Origin: Gryganskiella cystojenkinii
Taxonomy: Eukaryota > Mortierellomycota > Mortierellomycetes > Mortierellales > Mortierellaceae
Length of the DNA stretch: 19,374 nucleotides
Direction: 5' to 3'
Assembly (NCBI GenBank): GCA_015852425.1
Contig: JAAAIG010000744.1
Span: forward strand, 1-19,374
In this document: positions 9,304-18,776 of the stretch, one piece after another
Layout of the letters: each line of letters starts with the position of its first letter
Numbering within the stretch: the first letter of the stretch is position 1
Program-made: the position numbers and the translations under genes
The notes under the pieces: model-generated
Told to the model about the DNA's origin: nothing
What the model saw: only the letters and a program-made list of their open reading frames with translations
Databases searched by the model: none

Positions 9304-12300
9304 CTACCCGCGTAAAGTTCCAAAGTAAATCGTACTCAAGAACAGCACCAGATAAAACAGCTGTAACAATCGGAACCCCCAACTCTGTACCCAGATCTCG
9401 TCTTGACGGATCAGCGTCTTCCACTCGGACAGGCCATGGCTCTCGAGGATGAAATCCATCCGCATCATCGTGAATGATTTCAGGTTCGGGATCGACTCCA
9501 GGACAGACTCGACCGCCGTCCTCGTCACTCGGAACCGAGCCAGGATCAGATCGTATTCACCAATGAACGAGAGTTGGTTATATGGGTTCTGGTAAAGCTG
9601 CTGTTGCTGCTGAGGTTGAAGGAAATCATTCCCGACCACAACCGCGCTTCCAACGCCACCGCCACCGCCGGTAGTTGCGGTCCCTCCCGAGCCAAATCGC
9701 TGTTGGTATCGCTTGGACAATATCATGCTGGGATTGTGATACGCATGATGAAGCGGCAATGGTTGTTGGCTCCGACGTTGTTGACCAGTAGGGGGGCGGA
9801 ATCCGCCCGGATAAATAGCTCCGCCAGTAGTGCTGGTCGTCGCAGAGGACGAAGCAGGACCACCGTTTTCGAACGAGATACCTGGCCCGGCAGCGCAGGT
9901 CCAAAGTGCACAATCACCAAATCGGATCCAGTCTTCTGTCGTCGTCTCACCCAACCATGCACTGACATTCGGAGCCAGGTTGGCTTGTGCTGTTGAATTC
10001 GATCCTGCAAAGGGTGGTGGTGAAGGTGAAGAGCCTCCTTCGTTTGAGCTCTGTGATGATTGCTGCTGTCGCTGGGGCGGCGCTGGACGATTCGGATCCG
10101 AGAAAAAGGTGCGTCCCGATCGTCCAAACTCGAACCCCCAATCCGGAGCTGGCGACCTTCCAGACAAACATTCTCCAAAACGACGACGACCCGCGCTGAA
10201 TCCCAATCCTTGAAGTTGCTGTTGTTGTCGTTGAAGTTGTTCTGGTTCATCAAAATACAAACCCTCGAGTCTCGTACAAAACGGTGTGATGACTTCGGTC
10301 AAGAGTTGTTCGCTGAAGTGCTGAGTCTCTAGAACGAGGAACCGGAGTGTTTTGCATGTTCCCTTGAGGATCTCGCTGACCCCGATTTTCGTCAGCTTGA
10401 TAGTCCCGAGTTCGAGTCGCTCCAATGGCGCCACGATTTTTTTCCGTTCCATAGGCTTCTTGGTAACAGCAGCAGCCGTCGGAAGACCGTCAATCCCGGT
10501 ACTTGATGAGTTGAATCCTGCAAAGCTCGACGATCCTTGGTGGGGATTGATGTTATTGCTATTGTTACTGTTGCTCAGTGCGTTGACAGAGTGGCCAATT
10601 GATCCCGGGACGCCTTCATACTCAATACCTAGTCCCTCCAGAAGTTCCCGATCCTGTGCGAGGGATCGATGAACACCAAGAACTCGAAGTTTTGGGCATT
10701 TTGTCAATAGACTCGCCAACGCGGCCCCGCCAACATCAACACAGCTCGTCACGGTAAAAACTTCGAGACAATGACCCGTGGCCGCAATCAACTTTTCGAC
10801 CGCGCTGTTCGTGACCGATCCAGGTCCCAGAAAGACCTGAGAAAGTTGACAAGTCGGTATGTGAGGCAAAGAGGACGATTCCAGGATAGAGTGACCTAGA
10901 TTTGAGCTGTGTTTCGATGGAAGTGACGTGTTGTTATGGTATTGTTGGTCATCATTATCGGATCCAGTGCCTTGTCGGCGCTGTTGCGTTTCCTTTGGGC
11001 TATTCAACCCTTTGATGAGCGCACAGAGTAACTGGTTGTCAACAAAGCCACCCTGGAGTCGCAGGTATCGAAGTTTCGAGAAACCGGATCCAAAGAGTCG
11101 GTCAAGTTCCTCTGGTCGTTCCAACCCAGCTTCCTGCATCTTTTCGTTCGCATGCAAGTCTAACGCATGAATTTGGTCTCGACAGCGACTGCCAATGCAT
11201 TCGAGGACCTTCACGAGCATTTCTGGGGAAGCTTGAGGATGTGCAAAGTTCAAGACCACGCGCCGGACATATCGTCGGTAGGGCCACTTGGCTCGGTTGG
11301 ATCTCGGCCGGGACGGCAGAGTCTGGAGGTTGGAGTACAAAGACTCCGTTCGACCCGATTGTGTGGATGAGCTAGGAGAAAGACGAGAACCCCTCTTCTG
11401 GATGCGATGACCAAGGTGTTGCTTGTGACAGTCGAGATTCGATCCGTTGTTGCCACAGGATGATGAAAAAGACGAGGACGACTCCTCCGTGTTTGACGAT
11501 AAACCTCCTTGAAATCTTAAGAATCGTTTCAGAGATCCATTCAAAGATTCAATCCAACTCCTTTTGCTGTGATGCGTGTTGTTACTATTGTTGCTGGCGT
11601 TATTATTGTTAAGGTTGTCAACCATATGCTCGCCTTCCATACTTGGAGAGATACGTCCGGAAAGGATGGTGCCCTGAGTCGGAAAAGGAGGCGTGGTTCC
11701 TGAATCTATTGCAGCAACAGGAGCAGGAGCAGGCTTCGTGGTGCCAATACTGAGACTCCTGAGAGTGGTCTGAGCGTCGGCGCTGATCCGCTGCGTTGCC
11801 GCTGCTCCTGAATTTGTAGATACAGATCTTGCCGCTCCCTCCTCATTTTCCTCCTCGGCTAACTCTTGGAAAATGTTCAGACCCAACACGGCGGATGGTC
11901 GGTGGTGGTTGTAATGGCGGCTCTTTGTTGTAAAGTCGATTAGGTCATCCGAGATATCATCATCCTTGTAGAGCGTGGTCAAAAGGGACTGCGTCTGGAA
12001 GGCGTCATGACCATGAAAGACCAAATTCCTCCAAAGGGACTGCACGGCCGCATCCGCAAACTGTCTGCTGACCATTAAGAACTGAAAGGGTGCCGCCAGG
12101 TGAATCGAATCATCATAATCATCATGGCATTCGTCATCACTCTCGTTCTCAGAGGATGGCGTGGCGCTGTCAGAGTCGCCGTCGTGGTCCCATTCAGGAT
12201 TATCGCATGGTCTTGGTAACCCCGTTGTGCTCCATGTTCTGCTCATGGGTACTTCAGAGACCCTGGATGATGTTCCTGAGGATGGTGAGGTCATGCCTCT

Positions 12301-13576
12301 TGTCTTGCGCCTTTGCAAAAGTATGTTATGTGGTCCGATACTGGTACCAGTGGTGTGGGCAGATTCTGAGTATTGCAGAGGTGCTGACAAACGTAGCATA
12401 AAAAGCGTCAATATGTTAAACTTGATCTTTAATGGTTTTCAGTGCCAAAATGAGAAAAACGTTGCTATTGCAGAGTGCTATCGTGTCCATTTTTTTTTTT
12501 TTTTTTGTCCGACAGTACTTACCAGTTTCAGGTGGGACTCCGTCCAAGTGCTGGATCAACCGCCCCAGAGTATCTCTTCCAGTGTGCCGTATAGTGGACA
12601 ACAGAGAAGATGAAATCCAAGAGATATGGTCTAAAGTCATTGTCGGAATAGAAAGCAGTACGGACGATAGCCAGATGGAAGACATGCGACCTCCGTTTTG
12701 TTGCTGTTCGTGGAGGTGATTGTGGTAGCGATGGTGTTGTGGCTGGTGGCGATTGATCGAGAGTGGGGCCAGGAGTCGCCAAAGAAACGGTAGTCTGATC
12801 GAGGCCTCTTGGTGTTGATGCTGTTGCTGTTGTAGGTGTTCGTACCAAAGTCGGTTACCATTTCTTGGACATGGTCTTGTTCCTATGTTGCCGGCAGACG
12901 ACGACGACGACGACGAAGAAAATTTGGGTGATGATCCGTTGCCATGGCGTCCATTGGATGCCAGGCTGTTGCCAGAGTTCAAGCCAGTGATAGTGGTGGT
13001 GGTGGTGCTGTGGTTGCCCAAGCTACCAATGTTACTATCCGAAGCGTATGGAATAAGTCCATGGACTCGCTTCCTCCGCTTTTTTGAAGTTACTTTGCTG
13101 CTGCTGCTGCTGTTTGTTGTGGGATAGATGTTCCTGTTGTGTCCACTATCCGAGCTAGTCTGGTGGCTGCTGCTGTTGTTGCTGTTGTTACCCCCTCCAT
13201 TGTCGATCCCAATGGTGCTGAACTTGTTCATCCTGTGATTGTCTATAGTGCTTGAGCGTCGTCTTTGATTGCTCCAGCGACTGGTATCGTCCTGCTCATA
13301 TAACCGAATAGCTGGACCATGGCAAAGGGTACAGTGATAACAATCGTGGCAGAATTGATCCTCGAGGGTCACCAAGGGACAGGACCAAAGCAAGAAGTCA
13401 AGGTCTTGGCAGCAGTACTCGAGAATCAGACAGAGGATTTCGTCAGGGAGATCGAGGAGATGTCGTGGTCGGTGAGAGATGGACCGTCGTAACTTGTGAA
13501 TGAGGTGCATTTGAAGAGATGGGCGAAGCTTGTTTTCTATGGGTAGAACGTTCATTGCGTGAATAAATAAAGTCAT
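9304..13576 (-). CDS. large F-box/LRR protein with split F-box and C-terminal membrane helix (2 exons, 1377 aa)
   Basis: complement(join(9304..12383,12523..13576)). The 139-nt intron has a GTAAGT donor and TTTGTCAG acceptor and joins in phase 1 (ACT G|CA CCT); it contains a 17-nt T/A run. Residues ~41-56 (LLDLPDEILCLILEYC) look like the first half of an F-box, and residues ~448-470 (FQFLMVSRQFADAAVQSLWRN) like the second half. About 400 residues of Ser/Asn/Thr/Gln/His-rich sequence lie between them, with a CxxCxxCxxC cluster at 76-85. Residues ~717-1067 contain diverged LRRs (KLRYLRLQGG, LEVFTVTSC, KLRVLGV, PLERLELG, LRFLVLE), broken by Gln/Ser/Asn loops. The last ~23 residues (LLQLFYLVLFLSTIYFG then TLRG) form a hydrophobic helix, suggesting a tail anchor. 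The likely role is an SCF-type substrate receptor at a membrane; the substrate is unknown. The start is uncertain: ATGs exist at 13576, 13555 and 13510, and a possible 91-nt leader intron (13537-13627) would make 13510 the first codon. Confidence 0.82.
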
Positions 13577-13627
13577 TGCGACCAAGGTCGACGTAGGTTA
13601 CAGTAGGGTTGGTCAAAGTTCACTTAC
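13537..13627 (-). other. possible 5'-UTR intron of the minus-strand F-box/LRR gene
   Basis: On the minus strand a GTAAGTG donor at 13627 and a CCCATAG acceptor at 13537-13538 bound a 91-nt segment of normal intron size. If it is spliced, any upstream coding frame arriving in the required phase would create TAA at the junction (T|AA). The upstream exon must then be non-coding, and translation would start at the ATG at 13510, fifteen codons before LLDLPDE. This reading competes with an unspliced start at 13576. Confidence 0.45.
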
Positions 13628-13890
13628 ACGGATGGAGAGTCTCTTTTTGGAGCAATGCAGTGAGGGGAGAAAAGAGGAGAATGACGTGGGGATTGACCGG
13701 AACGTGCTCCACGACTAGAAAAAAGGATGCGACAATAGGGTTTATGCAAGAGGCTTTTGAAAGAGGAGACCAAACGTGGCAGTGGCGTTGAGCGCGTACG
13801 TGTTCAAGGTTGATGATGAATTGAAGATTGGAGTAAATAGAGAGATGGAGAGGAACAATGACAAATGGAGAACAGAAAAATGGTGGGCGG

Positions 13891-13907
13891 GAGAGAGAGA
13901 GAGAGAG
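13891..13907. repeat. (GA)n microsatellite
   Basis: About eight GA dinucleotides occur in a purine-rich part of the probable promoter of the minus-strand F-box/LRR gene. This is a simple sequence repeat, likely variable between strains. Confidence 0.8.
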
Positions 13908-14806
13908 GACAGCAGAAGAAAACGAATTGTAAAATGAAAGGGGGTTTGGAGTCTTTTCTTTCTTGGGATCCTGTTCATCATTCATATCCGAATGTTCCTT
14001 CGTGTGCAACGTCGCATTGACTGCATACTGCATATGACATGACGACCATGCGGCAGATTTGATCCAATTGTTACCAAGGTTGTCCATAGGAAAAGCGAAA
14101 ATAGAAAGAAAAGGGTTTTTATTAGCTTTGGATTCAAAAAAAGAAAGACCCAGGAGAGGACGATCTGTCTGGTCGACAACGGTTGATGTGTGAGGGGAGA
14201 TCCAGCTGGTCCTTCTTTCGAGGCACGATCCCTTGTCTTCTTTTTCTATGATCGACAAAAGGAACATACACATGTGGTCTCCTTTGTTTGTCTCTTCTTC
14301 TTCTCTCTTCCCCTCTCTCTTCTTGCTTTTGCAATCATCGTGCATTGGAATTGGATAACAGAACCCGTCGCATTGACCATGCTCGTTCCCAGCAATCCAT
14401 TTTTGTTTGTTTGTTCCGCCGAGTAACGATTTAAATTCGAGGTGGCGTTTCATGTTTTTTTGTTCTTTTTTTCTTTTTGTTTCGTGTTTCGACGTTCCTG
14501 CTCCGTACTTTCATTTCTTTCTCTGTTTCCTAGGTCTATTTTAAGTGAATAGTTGGAAGAAGCGGCTCTTAGAGTCGCACACTTTTTTTTCTCAAGCAAA
14601 AGGCAATGGTCGAGTTTGATTTTTGGTAAGTGCTGGATGGTCCCCTGAGATACGAAAAGTAAACCAAAAATCCTCCTTTGGAGTGGTCCTTGACAAGATG
14701 AACCATTATGAAACGATTGGCGGTACCCGCATGGTATGTTGGCACTGTGGAAATATACACGCACACACACCTCGATTGTTCACTGTTGAGAGAGAGGGAC
14801 AATGCA

Positions 14807-15091
14807 CTAGAGACAATGGAAACCTGCGAGTGATTCTACCATTGAACATAGCCATGTCAACCTGATCAGTACAAGCACCAGACCTTTCTGTTTTTGCAAC
14901 GCGTTCTGACCTTGTGCGTCCAGCGCCTTGAGCGCAAGTTGAGCGTGATAGTGCTTGTGCGCCTTCCATCTAATCTCGTTCAATGGTGTAACTTGTTTGG
15001 CGAAATATTGGAGATATTGAGGATTATGCTCTCTTACTGGTTGCCGTTCAGGTGGCAGTCGCCAGAACATCGAAACTAGAACCTATGCGAG
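14807..15091 (-). CDS. possible exon of an unrecognised small protein
   Basis: On the minus strand an ATG at 15070 opens 87 codons. Residues 1-65 look like genuine protein: FWRLPPERQPV, then a Tyr/Gln-rich stretch, then LNEIRWKAHKHYHAQLALKALDAQG, a basic amphipathic helix. Immediately before the ATG lies CTTAACGTCC...CGCATAG at 15092 and above, a good branch point and acceptor. In-frame coding sequence could therefore start at 15091 (VLVS then M), making this an internal exon. A GTGAGT donor at about 15479 ends another frame containing LATAFTAFSLGLEIGTIAQAG, but the phases of the two pieces do not match, so I do not join them. The last ~22 codons (from GLVLVLI) may be intronic. The function is unknown. 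Confidence 0.3.
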
Positions 15092-15140
15092 CCAGGACGT
15101 TAAGTCTGTCTTTATGAACAAGACAATTGTTTTAATCCAA

Positions 15141-15334
15141 GTGGTTGGTCAAGGAGGATAACGGCGCCTCCGTCATTTCGACAAGACTTGCCATCTGAAT
15201 ATTATCAGTCCTTCCCACATGATCGCTTGGTTGGTCGACCACGTATCTCCACCAAAAGGAAGTGGACCTGGTCATTTCGCCTTTTATAGTAGTTGGTCGT
15301 TGGTCGCCAGCCCGGAGAAGGAAAGCTGGTCGCT
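15141..15334. repeat. cluster of TTGGTC(G) motifs
   Basis: TTGGTC or TTGGTCG occurs at about 15144, 15231, 15293 and 15299, with CTGGTCG nearby at about 15327. One copy, GGTTGGTCGACC, is nearly palindromic. This is denser than expected in 200 bp and could be a cluster of factor-binding sites or small duplications. Confidence 0.35.
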
Positions 15335-16244
15335 TATCGCACTTCCTATTTTGGTGAAGACACGAAAACCGATGGCAGTCTGCGACCGGCCTCTGTTCTT
15401 TAGCAGCGGGCGAGTGAAAGAACTTCATGACCCGGCCGCCTTACTCGGACCTGGTCTTTATTACGGATCTGTATCAACTCACGCTCCAGCTTGAGCAATG
15501 GTGCCGATCTCAAGTCCTAAAGAAAAGGCCGTAAATGCGGTTGCAAGCTGTCCCGGACGGGTGAAATGTGCCCTTCTTTTAACGCACAAGTTATAATACT
15601 CTGCGTGTTTATATTGGAGGCAGAGCAGAGGTGAGGATGGGACCAGTTTTGTTTTAAGCAAAGCTCTCAGTGGCAAAAAGCAAAACTTTTAAGAAAGGAA
15701 CACGGCTATTTGACTTTCACTCCTTTATCCCCTGACCAACATCCAGGCTGCCCACCCAATAGCTACTTATATCCACAGAAAAACCTCATTCATGGCTCTC
15801 TGGCGCCATACCCTGCAGGGCTCTACAGGCTCTCATCTTCGAGAAATAAAGTTTTTTTTTGAGACGGACGAAAAATGTTTTTGGGCAGTGCTCACGTCCA
15901 ATCCTACCTTCTTGGGGTTGACAACGGTGTTTTCGCGCGGTGCCTGGAAAGATCTTTTTTTCTATAGCGCAGACTGGGAAGGCTGGACACAGTCATTTGA
16001 AAAAATAGTTGACCCCATGTGCCAATTGAAAATTGATCCAGTGTAGGCCGAAAGCATAGTGAGAGTCAGCGTTGCAAAAAGCATACAGTAGTGGGTTGTC
16101 CAGCTGGACTCATCCTCTTAAGCCCAAAAATGGCCCTCCGCCGTGAACATTAAAGTAAAAGAACTTTGAAAGCCTTAAAGTTAAGATCACTGAGAAATTT
16201 TAAGCTCCCTCCAGCACACACGGAACAGCCCACTGTCAGGGACT

Positions 16245-16252
16245 CATAAAAG
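16245..16252 (+). promoter_or_regulatory. TATA-like element before the membrane-protein gene
   Basis: CATAAAAG is followed by a C/T-rich tract at 16256-16310, about 100 bp before the proposed ATG at 16353. This is the usual arrangement of a fungal core promoter. The assignment rests on position and composition. Confidence 0.4.
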
Positions 16253-16352
16253 TACACCCTTCGCCCTCATTTTGTTCTTCTTCCCTTCTCGTCCCTCTAT
16301 TTTGTTTCCTTGCGTTCATCTTGCATCGTCCAGCACGATTGTCCTCAGCAAT

Positions 16353-18210
16353 ATGTGTAAGACATTTGGACCCTGTTGCCAAAATTCTTTTCGATTGCTA
16401 GCCTGGATAACATTCCCCGGTTTCTCATCCCGTCTCTCGGTTTCAACAAAAAAATATCACGATAGCCAGTAAAAATTCCGGAAGTTTGGCCCCATTTTGC
16501 TTGGCAACCAACGATGACCACTCAGCCATCTATGGAGTCGCTTATGGCGTCAACATCTCTCAGCCCAGCCTCGGATATCATATCATTCTCTTGAGGGCGT
16601 CGACCATAGCCACACCTACTGTGGCTACACCTTCGTTCACTTCTCTGGTCTGGTCTGTGATCGCCATGGTCAAACGGTCCAGGGTCACAAGTGGTTCTGA
16701 AAACGATGTTAATATAGCCTGTGCAGTCTCGTCATCGGGAGTCTTCACGGTCACCAGTGCCACTGCCTACAACATGAATGCTTCCATACCCATTGGACAG
16801 CTAAGTGGCTTTCGATACGATCCAAGTTTGTTGCCCCCTTCCACTGCTCCACCGACCACGTTTTCGACCTCAGATTTGTCAGCAACGGATCCGGCCTGGG
16901 TGAATGTGACAATGGCCGACGGTGTGCCTTATCCCCGGCAGAAATCTCAAGAGAATGTGTATACAAACCCACGTTTGTTCTATATACCTTCAGTGGCGTC
17001 AACGGGAAGTGGAGGAGGAGGAGGGAACCAGACGACCTCTCAGTCCACTTTGGCGCTCAGTCTCCAAGATATTTTATCCCCCACGGATATTTATTTTGCA
17101 CATGAGGACAATAATGGGACGTTTCACACTGCAGGAACAATGCGTATCGTAAGTCTTTCTTCTTCCCGCCTTCGATTGCTCGCAAGAGGCGTATTCAAAG
17201 ACTCGATGATTGACCGATGTTGAACGTTTTTGTTCCAATATTAGCCTTTGCCATACTTAGGGGGTATACTGACGACGACTTCTGCCCAGGGCCGACTTTT
17301 CGCGGTCGGGTACCAATCCGAAGCCCCGAATGTGACTCAGGTGGTGAGCATACCTGTGACCAATGCTACTTTCTCGACGTTCCCCGCGACTGGGGTTGAC
17401 GTCTACGCGTCTCCATCCTCTCCCACGTCTGGTTGTACAGCAAAACTAGGGGTCACCGCCAGTGCGATTGGTAATAGTTCATTTTATATACTCTGCGGAG
17501 GTTCGAAATCCATGTCGGGGGCTACAAAATATTCGGTGCTAAAGATCCAAGACTTGTCGTTGAACGATACAACTATCCTCCAAGTCAACCAGACTCAAGT
17601 GCTCTTGGATAGTTTCGAATCCCTTCTCGCCTTTCCAGGCCTCTCCTCGGATCCAAATCAACCTGCAGCGCCTTTTGGAGTGATGTTGAGCCCTGCTGGT
17701 CTCATGGGGATGACCCTGGGTGGATCCGGTTTCGGGGCCATGCAGACACACAACCCAAGGATCCTGGTCCCCTGGCCGATAGATGGATCTATGCCAACGA
17801 ACGTGGTGCAAGGCCCTCGTGTGGGCGATGGTGAAAATGATCAAAAAGGCTTGGCTACACTTGCCTATATAATCATCGGCAGCCTCGCAGTTTGTTTCCT
17901 GCTGATTTCAATTTGTTGTTGTTGGGTATTTTGCGGACAGAGTCGTCGTCTTCCTACGTTAAAGCATATACGGCGGGAGGCAGAACAGGAACAGAAACAG
18001 GTGATGGAGAAGCAGTCCGAACCGACAGTGGGGGAGAGTAAAGTCGAGCTCATAGACGGAGCAGAAAGCTATGGGGCTGGAGGAGGTGGCGGAGAAAATA
18101 CACAACGAGCCAGAGAGGTTAAATGTGATTTACTTTATACAAGTGAAGTAGATGACGAAGAATACCATGCCAACGATATCCCTCTTGAAGACCTCACGCC
18201 CCGCCGATAA
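16353..18210 (+). CDS. single-pass membrane protein of unknown family (3 exons, 550 aa)
   Basis: join(16353..16356,16466..17148,17245..18210). The second intron (96 nt, GTAAGT...TATTAG, phase 0) is clear because long coding frames flank it. The first is inferred: the frame from 16466 has no ATG near its start, but ATGT|GTAAGA at 16353 and GATAG at 16465 join in phase to give MSSKNSGSLAPFCLATN. Residues 2-430 are a Ser/Thr/Gly-rich, probably beta-rich region with several N-x-S/T sequons (NVT, NGT, NAT, NDT) and possible propeller-like repeats. Residues ~432-460 form one transmembrane helix ending in CCCWVFC, likely palmitoylated, followed by basic RRLPTLKHIRRE and an acidic cytoplasmic tail. 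No signal peptide is seen, so the helix may act as the targeting signal. A different 5' exon encoding a signal peptide remains possible. The role could be surface sensing or adhesion; this is a guess. Confidence 0.75.
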
Positions 18211-18653
18211 GAAGGCAACCTCTCCCTTTTATCGCTCTTATTTATAATAATTCCGATCAGGGAGTTCGCACTTTCTGCATATATCCAACATAATAGTCTA
18301 CTTTCGAATTCGGAACTTAATCAGCCTTCGTATTGAACTAAACATATCCAAAGTTCAAGTCGATAACACCTCTCCATCAAACTGCATCGGGAATAAATCA
18401 CATCACGCCGCTTTGGCCTGGGGCATTGTTTGTGATCAACTTGCATCAAACCTAAATCAATATGCACCATGCCACTTCAACATCTAAGGATTGAATAAGG
18501 ATCCAGCCACAATCCAATTCGTTGATCCGTTAAGAATTCTTGTGTATAACCAATAAGCATCTGCTCCTGTCTGTTCTTAGAGCTACTGGAACACAGTTAC
18601 ATAAGTCAGAACGCCGCACTTGCATAGCCGACTCTTGGCAAATATTAAATCGC

Positions 18654-18669
18654 TGACTCACTCATGAGT
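18654..18669 (+). promoter_or_regulatory. TGACTCA (Gcn4/AP-1-type) site overlapping a palindrome
   Basis: TGACTCACTCATGAGT combines the bZIP consensus TGACTCA (18654-18660) with the perfect 10-bp palindrome ACTCATGAGT (18660-18669). It sits 18 bp upstream of the TATA box of the secreted-peptide gene, a good place for an activator. Known fungal binders of TGACTCA are Gcn4/CPC1-type factors; binding here is inference. Confidence 0.45.
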
Positions 18670-18686
18670 ACCTTATTGGATTAGCT

Positions 18687-18696
18687 CTATATAAGA
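18687..18696 (+). promoter_or_regulatory. TATA box of the six-Cys peptide gene
   Basis: CTATATAAGA is a near-perfect TATA box 81 bp before the ATG. It implies transcription starting around 18715-18735 and a leader of about 45-60 nt. A strong TATA box is typical of regulated, highly expressed secreted-peptide genes. Confidence 0.7.
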
Positions 18697-18776
18697 AGTA
18701 GTTTCTCCTCAGTTCGAAAACTCAGTTCCGCTCCGCCCAGTTTCTGCTCTTCCTCACGTCCCAATAGAACTCTACA

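Larger units (their letters stand above)
13628..16244. other. long gene-poor region
   Basis: I support no complete gene here. The longest frame (13620-14453, minus, 277 codons) has biased low-complexity composition (Ser/Leu/Phe/Pro runs from T/C-rich DNA), and its reading would end in a stop if the leader intron is used. It is probably the leader and promoter of the minus-strand F-box/LRR gene. A (GA)8 microsatellite lies at 13891-13907. A possible minus-strand exon (14807-15091) is listed separately. The small plus frames at 15219-15494 and 15792-16046 show no recognisable motif, and I do not call them. Confidence 0.5.
18211..18776. other. intergenic region with promoter of the six-Cys peptide gene
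   Basis: This 566-bp stretch has no open frame worth calling. It begins with an A/T-rich 3' region (TTATTTATAATAATT near 18239) for the membrane-protein gene. It ends with a well-defined promoter containing CCAATAAG near 18549, a TGACTCA site and a TATA box. Confidence 0.6.

Noticed and set aside
9574..9996. Plus frames opposite the minus-strand F-box/LRR gene
   Set aside because: They are antisense shadows of a strongly supported exon, with no independent start context.
12090..12613. Plus frames across the F-box/LRR intron and exon 2 start
   Set aside because: They run through the T17 tract and the intron of the minus-strand gene and read as low-quality protein.
15792..16046. 84-codon ATG frame (MALWRHTLQ...)
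   Set aside because: It has an ATG but shows no motif, no splice context and no promoter; 84 codons can occur by chance.
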